A stretch of DNA of 64,000 nucleotides. It comes from Knufia peltigerae (Eukaryota > Ascomycota > Eurotiomycetes > Chaetothyriales > Trichomeriaceae). Positions 50,461 to 57,816 of this stretch are shown in pieces. The notes under the pieces are model-generated. The model made no database searches. It was not told the DNA's origin and saw only the letters and a list, made by a program, of their open reading frames with translations. The DNA lies in contig JAPDRN010000133.1 of assembly GCA_030247855.1 (NCBI GenBank), positions 1-64,000 of the forward strand. The letters run 5' to 3'. How positions within the stretch are numbered: position 1 is the first letter of the stretch; each line of letters opens with the position of its first letter. A program made the position numbers and the translations under genes.

Positions 50461-50479
50461 AATGAGACAGGTTCTCATT
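50461..50479 (-). promoter_or_regulatory. Fur-like palindrome upstream of fpr
   Basis: AATGAGA-CAGGT-TCTCATT, a perfect 7-nt inverted repeat with 5-base spacer. ATGAGA...TCTCAT half-sites resemble gamma-proteobacterial Fur boxes. It could also belong to a redox-sensing regulator, as fpr genes are often oxidative-stress induced. Confidence 0.5.
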
Positions 50480-50499
50480 AGGCGGAACGAGAGGCGTTC

Positions 50500-52371
50500 T
50501 CAGCGGTAACCTGCCGCCTGCAGTTCGAACAGTTCGGCATAGCGGCCGCCCTGTGCCATCAGCTCCTGGTGGGTGCCGCTGGCCTCGATCCGGCCATCGG
50601 CCAGTACCAGGATGCGGTCGGCCATGCGCACGGAGGAGAAACGGTGGGAAATCAGCACTGCGGTGCGATTATCCGCCAACTCCCTGAACCGTTGGAACAC
50701 CTCGAACTCGGCGCGGGCGTCCAGCGCCGCGGTGGGCTCATCCAGGATCATCACCTGTGCATCGCGCATCCACGCGCGGGCGATGGCGATCTTCTGCCAC
50801 TGGCCGCCGGACAGGTCCACGCCCTGCTTGAAGCGGCGGCCGATCTGCTGGTCGTAGCCGCCGGGCAGGGCAGCGATGACTTCCTCGGCCATGCCGCGGC
50901 GGGCGGCATCGGTGATCCGTGCGCGGTCGTCCATCGCTTCAACCTGGCCGACACCGATGTTCTCGCCGGCACTGAGGTTGTAGCGCACGAAGTCCTGGAA
51001 GATCACGCCGAGGTTGGCGCGCAGGTCGTCCAGGTCGTAGTCGCGCAGGTCGCGGCCATCAAGCAGGATGCGGCCTTCGTCGGGTTCGTACAGGCGTGCC
51101 AGCAGCTTGACCAGGGTGGTCTTGCCCGCACCGTTCTCACCGACCAGTGCCAGCACTTCGCCCGCGTGCAGCTGGAAATCGAGGTGACGCACGGCCCAGT
51201 GCTCGGCATCGGGATAGCGGAAGCCCACGTCTTCGAACACGAAGCCTTCGCGGATCGGCTGCGGCACGCGCACCGCGTCCTTGCGCGAGTGGATTTCCGG
51301 TTTGATCTGGAAGAACGAATACAGATCGTCCAGATACAACGCCTGGCTGGCCACCTGCGAGAAGCCGATCAGCAGGCCTTCCAGCAACTGGCGCAGGCGC
51401 AGGAAGCTGCCGGCGAGGAAGGTCAGGTCACCGATCGAAAAATCGCCGCGCACCGTACGCCAGGCGATATAGGCATACGCGGTGTAGTAGCCCAGCGTGC
51501 CCAGCGCGGCCAGCAGCGTGCCCCAGAACGCACGCCGCCGGGCGAGCGCGCGGTTGGCCAGGAACAGTGCCGCCGACAAGCTGCGGTAGCGGTCGACCAG
51601 GAACCGGTGCAGGTTGAAGATCTTTACTTCCTTGGCCGTTTCCACGCTGGCGCCGAGCTGGCGCAGGTAGTCCAGCTGGCGGCGTTCCGGCGTCCACAGG
51701 AAGTTGAGGCTGTAACCGGCCGCATTGAAGTGCGATTCACCGATGAAGGCCGGCACCAGCGCCAGCGCCAGCAGCAGGATCAGCCACGGCGCATAGACCA
51801 GCAGACCGACGGCCAGGCTGGCGACGGTGATCGCATCCTGTATCTGGCCGAACAGCTGGCTCATCAGGTTCATCCGGCCCATGGTCTGGCGCCGCGCACG
51901 GTCCAGCTTGTCCTGCAGGTCCGGGTCCTCGAAGTCCTCCAGGTCCAGGGTGGCTGCGTGTTCCATCAGGCGCACGCTGGTGACGTTGGCGAACAGTTCC
52001 GACAGCAGGGCATCGGCGTAGCTGACCAGGCGGCCGAGCAGGTCCGAGGCGATGGCCAGGCCCAGTTCCATCGCCAACAGGCCGAGCAGCGGATTGAGCA
52101 GCCCACTGGACAGCGCCTCGCCCAGCGGCGGGAAGCCCGCGTCGTGCTGGCTGAGGTGCAGCGCGGTATCGATGATCAGCTTGCCGACGTACAGCATCGC
52201 CACCGGCAGCAGCGCACGGATCAGGCGCAGGCCAAGGCTGGCCAGGGTCAGGGCGCGGCTGGTCTGCCACACCTGGCGCAGGAACGGCGGCAGGTTGCGC
52301 ATCGCCTTGAAGCGTTGACGCAGGCTGGGTTTCTTGGCGCCGGCAGCGCCGGCAATGGGGGAAGCAGGCAT
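50500..52371 (-). CDS. ABC transporter, fused permease and ATPase
   Basis: 623 residues. Membrane domain with about six helices (1-350), then an ATPase domain: Walker A GENGAGKTTLVKLLARLY, Q-loop NLGVIFQDFVRYN, signature VDLSGGQWQKIAIARA, Walker B VMILDEPTAALD and H-loop LISHRFSSV. Layout is that of half-transporters for lipids, drugs or peptides. No processing peptidase domain and no partner gene; it probably works as a homodimer. Substrate unknown. Confidence 0.9.
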   Translation of the reverse strand: MPASPIAGAAGAKKPSLRQRFKAMRNLPPFLRQVWQTSRALTLASLGLRLIRALLPVAMLYVGKLIIDTALHLSQHDAGFPPLGEALSSGLLNPLLGLLAMELGLAIASDLLGRLVSYADALLSELFANVTSVRLMEHAATLDLEDFEDPDLQDKLDRARRQTMGRMNLMSQLFGQIQDAITVASLAVGLLVYAPWLILLLALALVPAFIGESHFNAAGYSLNFLWTPERRQLDYLRQLGASVETAKEVKIFNLHRFLVDRYRSLSAALFLANRALARRRAFWGTLLAALGTLGYYTAYAYIAWRTVRGDFSIGDLTFLAGSFLRLRQLLEGLLIGFSQVASQALYLDDLYSFFQIKPEIHSRKDAVRVPQPIREGFVFEDVGFRYPDAEHWAVRHLDFQLHAGEVLALVGENGAGKTTLVKLLARLYEPDEGRILLDGRDLRDYDLDDLRANLGVIFQDFVRYNLSAGENIGVGQVEAMDDRARITDAARRGMAEEVIAALPGGYDQQIGRRFKQGVDLSGGQWQKIAIARAWMRDAQVMILDEPTAALDARAEFEVFQRFRELADNRTAVLISHRFSSVRMADRILVLADGRIEASGTHQELMAQGGRYAELFELQAAGYR

Positions 52372-52430
52372 GCCGCCATTGTGCGCGCCTGATACGTGCA
52401 GGTGGGGTCAGGGCAGCCGTGTGGCAGCGC

Positions 52431-52573
52431 GGGGTCGGATCCGTTTGCTATGTAAAGGGCTCTGACCCCATCGGCCCAAAGCGGGTCAGAGCCCTTCGCA
52501 GTGTGAAGGGGTCCGCCCCCCCTCCATCCACGCATGGCGTGGATCTACTGTGTCGACCAAGGTCGACACCTAC
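52431..52573. repeat. Repeat cluster upstream of the ABC transporter
   Basis: 52431-52469 is a GGGGTCGGATCC...GGGCTCTGACCCC repeat, with an inverted half (GGGTCAGAGCCC) at 52483-52494. SMAG elements follow at 52525-52548 and 52551-52573 (TGTCGACCAAGGTCGACACC then TAC). Confidence 0.82.
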
Positions 52574-52598
52574 CGAACAGCAATAGGGAACTGTCGAA

Positions 52599-52700
52599 GG
52601 CGGGGTGGGCCAGGTCGCAGGGGCGTGAGCCGCATGGATGCGGCGACCGAGCTTACATGGACGTACTTGCAGCGTCCCCTGCGACCTGGCCCACCCCGCC
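52599..52700 (+). repeat. 102-nt structured element, copy B
   Basis: Arms 52599-52623 and 52676-52700 are exact 25-nt reverse complements. The 52-nt core (52624-52675) holds the hairpin GCCGCA-TGGA-TGCGGC and TAC-ATGGAC-GTA. It shares length and core with 34359-34460 but not arm sequence. It lies in the 431-base spacer between the ABC transporter start and the end of the decarboxylase gene, which otherwise holds only repeats. Confidence 0.82.
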
Positions 52701-52743
52701 ATCCCGCAGGAAGCCAGCTTCTGCTGTTGCTGTTGAGGTTGAG

Positions 52744-52768
52744 GTTGCCGGCCAGCGGCCGGCACTGC
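52744..52768. repeat. Decayed SMAG element
   Basis: GTTGCCGGCCAGCGGCCGGC then ACTGC: the CTAC end has become CTGC. Downstream of the decarboxylase gene. A similarly decayed copy is at 54240-54263. Confidence 0.65.
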
Positions 52769-52802
52769 AGCGGGTGCCGGGCAGCAGCCCGGCCGAACCT
52801 CC

Positions 52803-53252
52803 TTACGGCAGCGGCGGCAGCAGTCCCGCGCCCAGCCGGTTCCAGGCATTGATCACGGCGATACCCATGCTCAGGTCACTGATGCCCTTCTCATCGAAGT
52901 GCGGCGCCAACGCATCGAACGCCGCCTGCGACGGCGCACCGTCGGTCAACCGGGTCAGCGCCTCGGCCCAGCCCAGCGCCGCGCGTTCGCGTTCGTCGAA
53001 GAAACGGCTTTCGTGCCAGGCCGGCAACGTATCCAGCTTGCGCGGCTCGATGCCGCCCTTGCGCAGCGTGGTGGCATGCATGTCCATGCAGTAGCCGCAG
53101 CCATTGAGCTGCGAAACGCGCAGGAATACCAGTTCCATCAACGTCGGATCGACCGAACTGTCATGCACCGCCTTGCTGGTGGCCAGCAGACTCTTGAAGG
53201 CATCAGCGGCCAGGCGGGTGTAGGGAACGCGGGGAGAGGTGTGGTTGGACAT
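52803..53252 (-). CDS. Carboxymuconolactone decarboxylase/AhpD-like protein
   Basis: 149 residues. The redox motif GCGYCMDMHA with the CxxC pair and following His, and the helical frame around it, are AhpD/CMD signatures. Such proteins are often peroxidase-like thiol enzymes rather than decarboxylases. GGAG 6 bases before the ATG at 53252 sets the start. It lies 36 bases behind an ECF41 sigma factor; this family is the best-known partner of ECF41, so it is probably the sigma factor's target. Confidence 0.9.
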   Translation of the reverse strand: MSNHTSPRVPYTRLAADAFKSLLATSKAVHDSSVDPTLMELVFLRVSQLNGCGYCMDMHATTLRKGGIEPRKLDTLPAWHESRFFDERERAALGWAEALTRLTDGAPSQAAFDALAPHFDEKGISDLSMGIAVINAWNRLGAGLLPPLP

Positions 53253-53288
53253 CTTCAGCTCCACGGCGGCCACGATGGCCGCCTTTCG

Positions 53289-54185
53289 TTACAAGGACGC
53301 CGCAGTGTCGGCGCGCGTGACAACCGCAGGCAATTTTTCTGGATTCAGCACGCTGTAGAGATTGGCGATGCGGCCATCGACCACCTCGATGGTAGTGATC
53401 GAGTGCAGGTGGCCGCCTTCGAAGCGCAGGATCGCCGGCTCGCCGTTGACGTAGCCGAGCTGAGCCGGATGCGCTGCGCCGCGGCGGGCGATCGCCCAGT
53501 ACAGGCGGCCGATGCGCTCGGCGCCCAGCAGCGGACGCACCGCCGCAGTAACCACGCCACCGCCATCGGAGACCAGCAGCGCATTGGCATGCAGCATCGC
53601 CTGGATGGCCTCGCTGTCACCGCGCTGGGAGGCGTCCATGAAGCGTGCCAGCAGTTGCTGGTGCTGGCTGGCGTCGGCGTTGAATCGCGGCCGCCCTGCC
53701 TGCAGGCGTTGTCGGGCGCGATGCACCAGCTGCCGGCAGTTGGCCTCGCTGTGGCCGATCAGCTCGGCAATCTCGCGGTAGTCGTGGTCGAAGGCTTCCT
53801 TCAGCAGGAAGGCGGCGCGCTCCTCCGGGCCCAGCTGTTCGAGCAGGGTCAGGAAGGCGACCGATACGTTGTCGGCCAGCGCGTGCAGCTGGGCCGGGCC
53901 GGGCGCCGGATCAGGTTCGAGGGTGATCGCCAGCGGTTCAGCCAGCCACGGGCCCACGTAGTGCGCGCGCTCGCGCTTGGCCGCGCGCAGCCGGTCCAGG
54001 CCCAGACGGGTGGTGGTGGTCACCAGCCAGGCCTCCGGGTCGGCGATGGCCGCGGTATCGGTGCCTGACCAGCGCAGCCAGGCATCCTGCACTACGTCTT
54101 CGGCGTCGGTGCGGCTGCCCAGCAGGCGGTAAGCCAGCGCCATCAGACGCGGACGGTGGGTACGGAAGGCGGTTTCGGCGTTCAT
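53289..54185 (-). CDS. ECF41-group RNA polymerase sigma factor with SnoaL-like domain
   Basis: 298 residues. Sigma2 (HRPRLMALAYRLLGSRTDAEDVVQDAWLRW, about 8-38) and sigma4 (LEQLGPEERAAFLLKEAFDHDYREIAELIGHSEANCRQLVHRAR) are followed by an NTF2/SnoaL-like domain (about 180-298). The ECF41-specific motifs are present: SDGGG near residue 205 and NPEKL near the C-terminus. In ECF41 the extension replaces an anti-sigma factor and tunes activity. The start at 54185 lies about 10 bases downstream of the proposed promoter; longer readings would begin upstream of it. Confidence 0.92.
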   Translation of the reverse strand: MNAETAFRTHRPRLMALAYRLLGSRTDAEDVVQDAWLRWSGTDTAAIADPEAWLVTTTTRLGLDRLRAAKRERAHYVGPWLAEPLAITLEPDPAPGPAQLHALADNVSVAFLTLLEQLGPEERAAFLLKEAFDHDYREIAELIGHSEANCRQLVHRARQRLQAGRPRFNADASQHQQLLARFMDASQRGDSEAIQAMLHANALLVSDGGGVVTAAVRPLLGAERIGRLYWAIARRGAAHPAQLGYVNGEPAILRFEGGHLHSITTIEVVDGRIANLYSVLNPEKLPAVVTRADTAASL

Positions 54186-54194
54186 GTTGGCAAG

Positions 54195-54221
54195 GACGCC
54201 GCAGCGGGCGTGGGCGTGACA
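54195..54221 (-). promoter_or_regulatory. Candidate ECF41 promoter
   Basis: On the minus strand: TGTCACG (54221-54215), 16 bases, CGTC (54198-54195). The published ECF41 consensus, as I recall it, is TGTCACA-N16-CGTC, so 10 of 11 bases match at the exact spacing. Transcription would start about 54188, almost at the sigma-factor ATG (54185), giving a very short or absent leader and autoregulation. Confidence 0.8.
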
Positions 54222-54333
54222 GAGGGCAGGGCTCGGATCTTGCCGGCCAGCGGTCGGCACTGCCACCCCGCGGTCGAGGGAGGGGGTAAAATGGGCGGAT
54301 TACCCCCGCCAGCCTTCAGCAAGCGAGCAATCC

Positions 54334-55851
54334 GTGACATCGATCAAGCAGGAAGACCTCATCCAGTCCGTCGCCGACGCGCTGCAGTACATCTCGTACT
54401 ACCACCCGGTCGACTACATCAAGAACCTTGCCGCCGCCTACGAGCGCGAGGAGTCGCCGGCAGCGAAGGAGGCGATCGCGCAGATCCTGATCAACTCGCG
54501 GATGTGCGCCGAAGGCCACCGGCCGATCTGCCAGGACACCGGCATCGTCACCGTGTTCCTGAAAATCGGCATGGACGTGCGCTGGGATGACGCCACCATG
54601 GGCGTGGAAGACATGGCCAACGAGGGCATCCGTCGCGCCTACCTGTACCCGGACAACAAGCTGCGTGCTTCGGTGCTGGCCGATCCGGCCGGCAAGCGCA
54701 TCAACACCAGGGACAACACGCCGGGCGTGGTCAACGTCAAGGTGGTGCCGGGCAATACCGTGGAAGTGATCGTCGCTGCCAAGGGCGGTGGTTCGGAAGC
54801 CAAGACCAAATTCGCGATGCTCAACCCGTCCGATTCGATCGTCGACTGGGTGCTGAAGACCGTGCCGACCATGGGCGCCGGCTGGTGCCCGCCGGGCATG
54901 CTCGGCATCGGCATCGGTGGCACCGCCGAAAAGGCGATGCTGCTGGCCAAGGAAGCGCTGATGGAGCCGATCGACATCACCGAGCTGCAGGCCCGCGGTG
55001 CGTCCAACCGCATCGAAGAGCTGCGCCTGGAGCTGTACGAGAAAGTCAACGCGCTGGGCATCGGCGCGCAGGGCCTGGGTGGCCTGACCACGGTGCTCGA
55101 CATCAAGATCAACGACTACCCGACCCACGCGGCCAACCTGCCGGTGGCGATGATCCCGAACTGCGCCGCCACCCGCCATGCGCACTTCACCCTGGATGGC
55201 AGCGGCCCGGTGATGCTGGACCCGCCGTCGCTGGAAGACTGGCCGAAGCTGACCTACGACGCGTCCAAGGGCACCCGCGTGGACCTGGACACGATCACTC
55301 CGGAAGACGTGGCCAACTGGAAGCCGGGCCAGACCCTGCTGCTCAACGGCAAGCTGCTGACCGGCCGCGACGCTGCGCACAAGCGCATGGTCGACATGCT
55401 CAACAAGGGCGAGCAGCTACCGGTCGATCTAAAGGGTCGCTTCATCTACTACGTCGGTCCGGTCGATCCGGTGCGCGACGAAGTGGTGGGTCCGGCCGGT
55501 CCGACCACCGCCACCCGCATGGACAAGTTCACCGAACAGGTGCTGAGCGAAACCGGCCTGCTGGGCATGGTCGGCAAGGCCGAGCGCGGCCCGGCCGCGA
55601 TCGAAGCGATCAAGAAGCACAAGTCGGCCTACCTGATGGCCGTCGGTGGTTCGGCCTACCTGGTGTCCAAGGCGATCAAGGCGGCCAAGGTCGTCGGCTT
55701 CGCCGACCTGGGCATGGAAGCGATCTACGAGTTCACCGTGGAAGACATGCCGGTGACCGTGGCCGTCGATTCCACCGGCGAGTCGGTGCACAAGACCGGC
55801 CCGCGCGAATGGCAGGCCCGCATCGGCAAGATTCCTGTCGTGGTGGAGTGA
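54334..55851 (+). CDS. fumA: Fumarate hydratase, class I (Fe-S)
   Basis: 505 residues in the two-domain class I form: alpha part with the cluster cysteines (CQDTG near 66, WCPPGMLG near 188, NCAATRH near 276) and beta part from about 320. It converts fumarate to malate in the TCA cycle, using a 4Fe-4S cluster sensitive to superoxide. Start is GTG at 54334; a TAAAAT at 54287-54292 is the likely -10. Divergent from the ECF41 gene. A terminator follows at 55887. Whether it corresponds to FumA or FumB is not decidable. Confidence 0.95.
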   Translation: MTSIKQEDLIQSVADALQYISYYHPVDYIKNLAAAYEREESPAAKEAIAQILINSRMCAEGHRPICQDTGIVTVFLKIGMDVRWDDATMGVEDMANEGIRRAYLYPDNKLRASVLADPAGKRINTRDNTPGVVNVKVVPGNTVEVIVAAKGGGSEAKTKFAMLNPSDSIVDWVLKTVPTMGAGWCPPGMLGIGIGGTAEKAMLLAKEALMEPIDITELQARGASNRIEELRLELYEKVNALGIGAQGLGGLTTVLDIKINDYPTHAANLPVAMIPNCAATRHAHFTLDGSGPVMLDPPSLEDWPKLTYDASKGTRVDLDTITPEDVANWKPGQTLLLNGKLLTGRDAAHKRMVDMLNKGEQLPVDLKGRFIYYVGPVDPVRDEVVGPAGPTTATRMDKFTEQVLSETGLLGMVGKAERGPAAIEAIKKHKSAYLMAVGGSAYLVSKAIKAAKVVGFADLGMEAIYEFTVEDMPVTVAVDSTGESVHKTGPREWQARIGKIPVVVE

Positions 55852-55886
55852 TCGGCGCGGCCTCGTCCATGCCTGTCCGATTGCAG

Positions 55887-55913
55887 AACGGCGCCCTGGT
55901 GGCGCCGTTTTTC
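55887..55913 (+). terminator. Rho-independent terminator of the fumarase gene
   Basis: AACGGCGCC-CTGGT-GGCGCCGTT then TTTCGTTT, about 36 bases after the stop. Confidence 0.92.
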
Positions 55914-55960
55914 GTTTAACGCATGCGCACGCGCTGCTTTGCTAGGGTGTGCGCGTTGCC

Positions 55961-56377
55961 ATGGAAGGGAAGCTGCTTGTGCGTCAAGGAACAAGTGCAG
56001 TTCTTGTTGTAGTTGCCATGCTGTTGCTGGCGGGCTGCGCGCCGCAGTACTACGTGGAGCAACCCACCAGCGAGGCCGGCCGCGTGTGTGCGGCGGGGTG
56101 TGCACAGCGGCATCTGCAATGTGCGGGTCAGACGCGCTCGATGGCCGAAACGGCGCAGCAGCGCTGTCAGGCGGAAAAAGCGCGCGTGATCGACACGTGC
56201 AGCGATATCGCTGACGAGAAGATGCGGCATCGCTGCGAGGGCGCACGTGGCGCCGGCGCATACTGCGCCACCGCAGCCAACACGCGCGCCTGCGATGCGA
56301 CCCGGGCCCAGTGTGTACTCGACTGCGGCGGATCGGTGAGCGAAATCCGTTCTTCCGGCAGTCTTCCGGTCTATTGA
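55961..56377 (+). CDS. Cysteine-rich lipoprotein, first of a tandem pair
   Basis: 138 residues from the ATG at 55961. The lipobox is LLLAGC. The mature part has about ten cysteines spaced through Arg/Gln/Ala-rich helices (CAAGCAQRHLQCAGQ, RCQAEKARVIDTCSD, RCEGARGAGAYC, ACDATRAQCVLDC), compatible with several disulfides. No family recognised. A GTG at 55979 preceded by GAAGGGAAG is a good alternative start. It is followed 14 bases later by a shorter protein of similar style; they probably arose by duplication. Confidence 0.72.
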   Translation: MEGKLLVRQGTSAVLVVVAMLLLAGCAPQYYVEQPTSEAGRVCAAGCAQRHLQCAGQTRSMAETAQQRCQAEKARVIDTCSDIADEKMRHRCEGARGAGAYCATAANTRACDATRAQCVLDCGGSVSEIRSSGSLPVY

Positions 56378-56391
56378 ACAAGGAGTGTCCT

Positions 56392-56736
56392 GTGAACCTG
56401 TTGCGCAGCCTTTGCTTTGTCGGCCTGCTGTTGCTTGCTGGATGCAGTACTTCGTCTTCTTCGTATGACGGTGGGGGCGGCTTCAGCGCCGGTGCCCAGT
56501 GCCAGATGCAGTGCCAGGCCAGCTATCGCAGCTGCATGGCCGAAGACCAGGGGATCGGCAGCCGCCAGTCCAGCTGCGAGCAGCAGGTGGCACCGACGCC
56601 GGACAAGCGCTGCAAGGACATCGAGCATCCGGAACTACGCCGTTCCTGCGAATTGAAAGCGCACGACTGCACGCTGCGGGCACCGATGATGGGCTGCGGC
56701 GAGCGTCGTGATACCTGCATGAGCAGCTGCGGCTGA
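56392..56736 (+). CDS. Cysteine-rich lipoprotein, second of a tandem pair
   Basis: 114 residues. Lipobox LLLAGC, a Ser/Gly stretch (STSSSSYDGGGGFSAG), then nine cysteines: CQMQCQASYRSCM, SCEQQ, RCKDI, SCELKAHDC, CGERRDTCMSSC. The CxxxCxxxxxxC start and the closing CxxxC match the neighbouring gene, so the pair look like paralogues. AGGAG 6 bases before GTG at 56392 fixes the start. Function unknown. Confidence 0.78.
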   Translation: MNLLRSLCFVGLLLLAGCSTSSSSYDGGGGFSAGAQCQMQCQASYRSCMAEDQGIGSRQSSCEQQVAPTPDKRCKDIEHPELRRSCELKAHDCTLRAPMMGCGERRDTCMSSCG

Positions 56737-56789
56737 CCGAGCCGGCGACAGCGCGCATAATCATCCGTTCCCCGCACAGGACCGGTCAC

Positions 56790-57425
56790 ATGAGCACCAC
56801 CTTGTATGGTTCCACCAGCACCGCCTCGCTGGTGGTGCACTGGCTGCTGATCGAGCTGGGCATCGAGCACGAACTGGTGCTGCTCGATTTCGACACGCGC
56901 GAGCACAAATCAGCTGACTATCTGGCGCTCAATCCGGCAGGCAGAGTGCCGACCCTGTTGATCGACGGCCAGGTGCTGACCGAGGCGGCCGCCATTGCGC
57001 TGTATCTGGCAGACCGTCATCCGCAGGCAGGATTGTTGCCTGCCGTCGGCACGCCCGCGCGTGGCGAGGCCTATCGCTGGATGTTCTGGTGCGCCAACAC
57101 CGTGCAGCCGGCGTACCGCGCCTGGTTCTACCCGCATGAAGCAGCGGATGGCGAGTGCATCGACGCTGTGCGTGCGATGGCGCGGCAGCAGCTGGAAGCG
57201 GCGTGGCAGCACGTTGCCACGCACCTGCAGAGCGGCGGTCCCTACCTGCTCGGCAACGCGCCGAGCGTGGTCGATTTCATGCTGGTGATGCTGATGCGCT
57301 GGTCACGCAACATGCCCACGCCCAGCGACCACTGGCCGGTGTTGAAGGCGTATGCGGACCGCCTGAAGGCGCGCCCGGCGTTCGCCGAGGTCTATCGCCG
57401 CGAAGGCATCACTGACTGGCGGTAA
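56790..57425 (+). CDS. Glutathione S-transferase family protein
   Basis: 211 residues. Thioredoxin-like N-domain (LYGSTSTASLVVHWLLIELGIEHELV, NPAGRVPTLLIDGQVLTEAAAI, with the cis-Pro and the glutathione-binding Glu-Ala/Ser motif as TEAAA) and an all-helical C-domain with VVDFMLVMLMRW. Typical bacterial GST length. The usual Ser/Cys catalytic position lies in GSTSTAS. Substrate unknown. Confidence 0.9.
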   Translation: MSTTLYGSTSTASLVVHWLLIELGIEHELVLLDFDTREHKSADYLALNPAGRVPTLLIDGQVLTEAAAIALYLADRHPQAGLLPAVGTPARGEAYRWMFWCANTVQPAYRAWFYPHEAADGECIDAVRAMARQQLEAAWQHVATHLQSGGPYLLGNAPSVVDFMLVMLMRWSRNMPTPSDHWPVLKAYADRLKARPAFAEVYRREGITDWR

Positions 57426-57433
57426 CCCATTCT

Positions 57434-57460
57434 GTAGAGCCGAGCATGGCTCGGCTCTAC
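57434..57460. repeat. SMAG/REP element (single)
   Basis: GTAGAGCCGAGCATGGCTCG then GCTCTAC: one palindrome with GTAG and CTAC ends, between the convergent GST and ArsC-like genes. Confidence 0.85.
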
Positions 57461-57474
57461 CAAAGCGGGGCGGG

Positions 57475-57816
57475 TTACAGGATCTCCAGCACCGTTTCCG
57501 GTGGCCGGCACAGGCGGGTGCCCTTTGCGGTGCGTACCACCGGGCGATTGATCAGCCGTGGGTGGGTGGCCATCGCGGCCAGCAGGGCATCGTCGTCGCT
57601 TCCCTGCAGGCCCAGTGCGGCGAACTCGGGTTCCTTGCTGCGTACCAGTCCGGCCGCTGCCAGGCCGGATTCGGCCAGCACCTGGCGCAGCGTGGCCACG
57701 TCGGGCGGATTGCCCAGATACTCGATCACCACCGGCTCAATACCCGCATCGCGAATCAGCTTGAGCGCCCCCCGCGAGTTGCTGCACGCAGGGTTGTGCC
57801 AGATCGTCACCTCCAT
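57475..57816 (-). CDS. ArsC family (Spx/arsenate-reductase-like) protein
   Basis: 113 residues. WHNPACSNSRGAL places the active Cys at about 12; RPVVRTAKGTRLCRPPETVLEIL near the end is the ArsC C-terminal pattern with the conserved RP and second Arg. Such proteins use glutaredoxin to reduce arsenate, but many members have other or unknown roles, and no other ars gene is near. ATG at 57816 shares its A with the pldA stop (TGATG). Confidence 0.88.
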   Translation of the reverse strand: MEVTIWHNPACSNSRGALKLIRDAGIEPVVIEYLGNPPDVATLRQVLAESGLAAAGLVRSKEPEFAALGLQGSDDDALLAAMATHPRLINRPVVRTAKGTRLCRPPETVLEIL

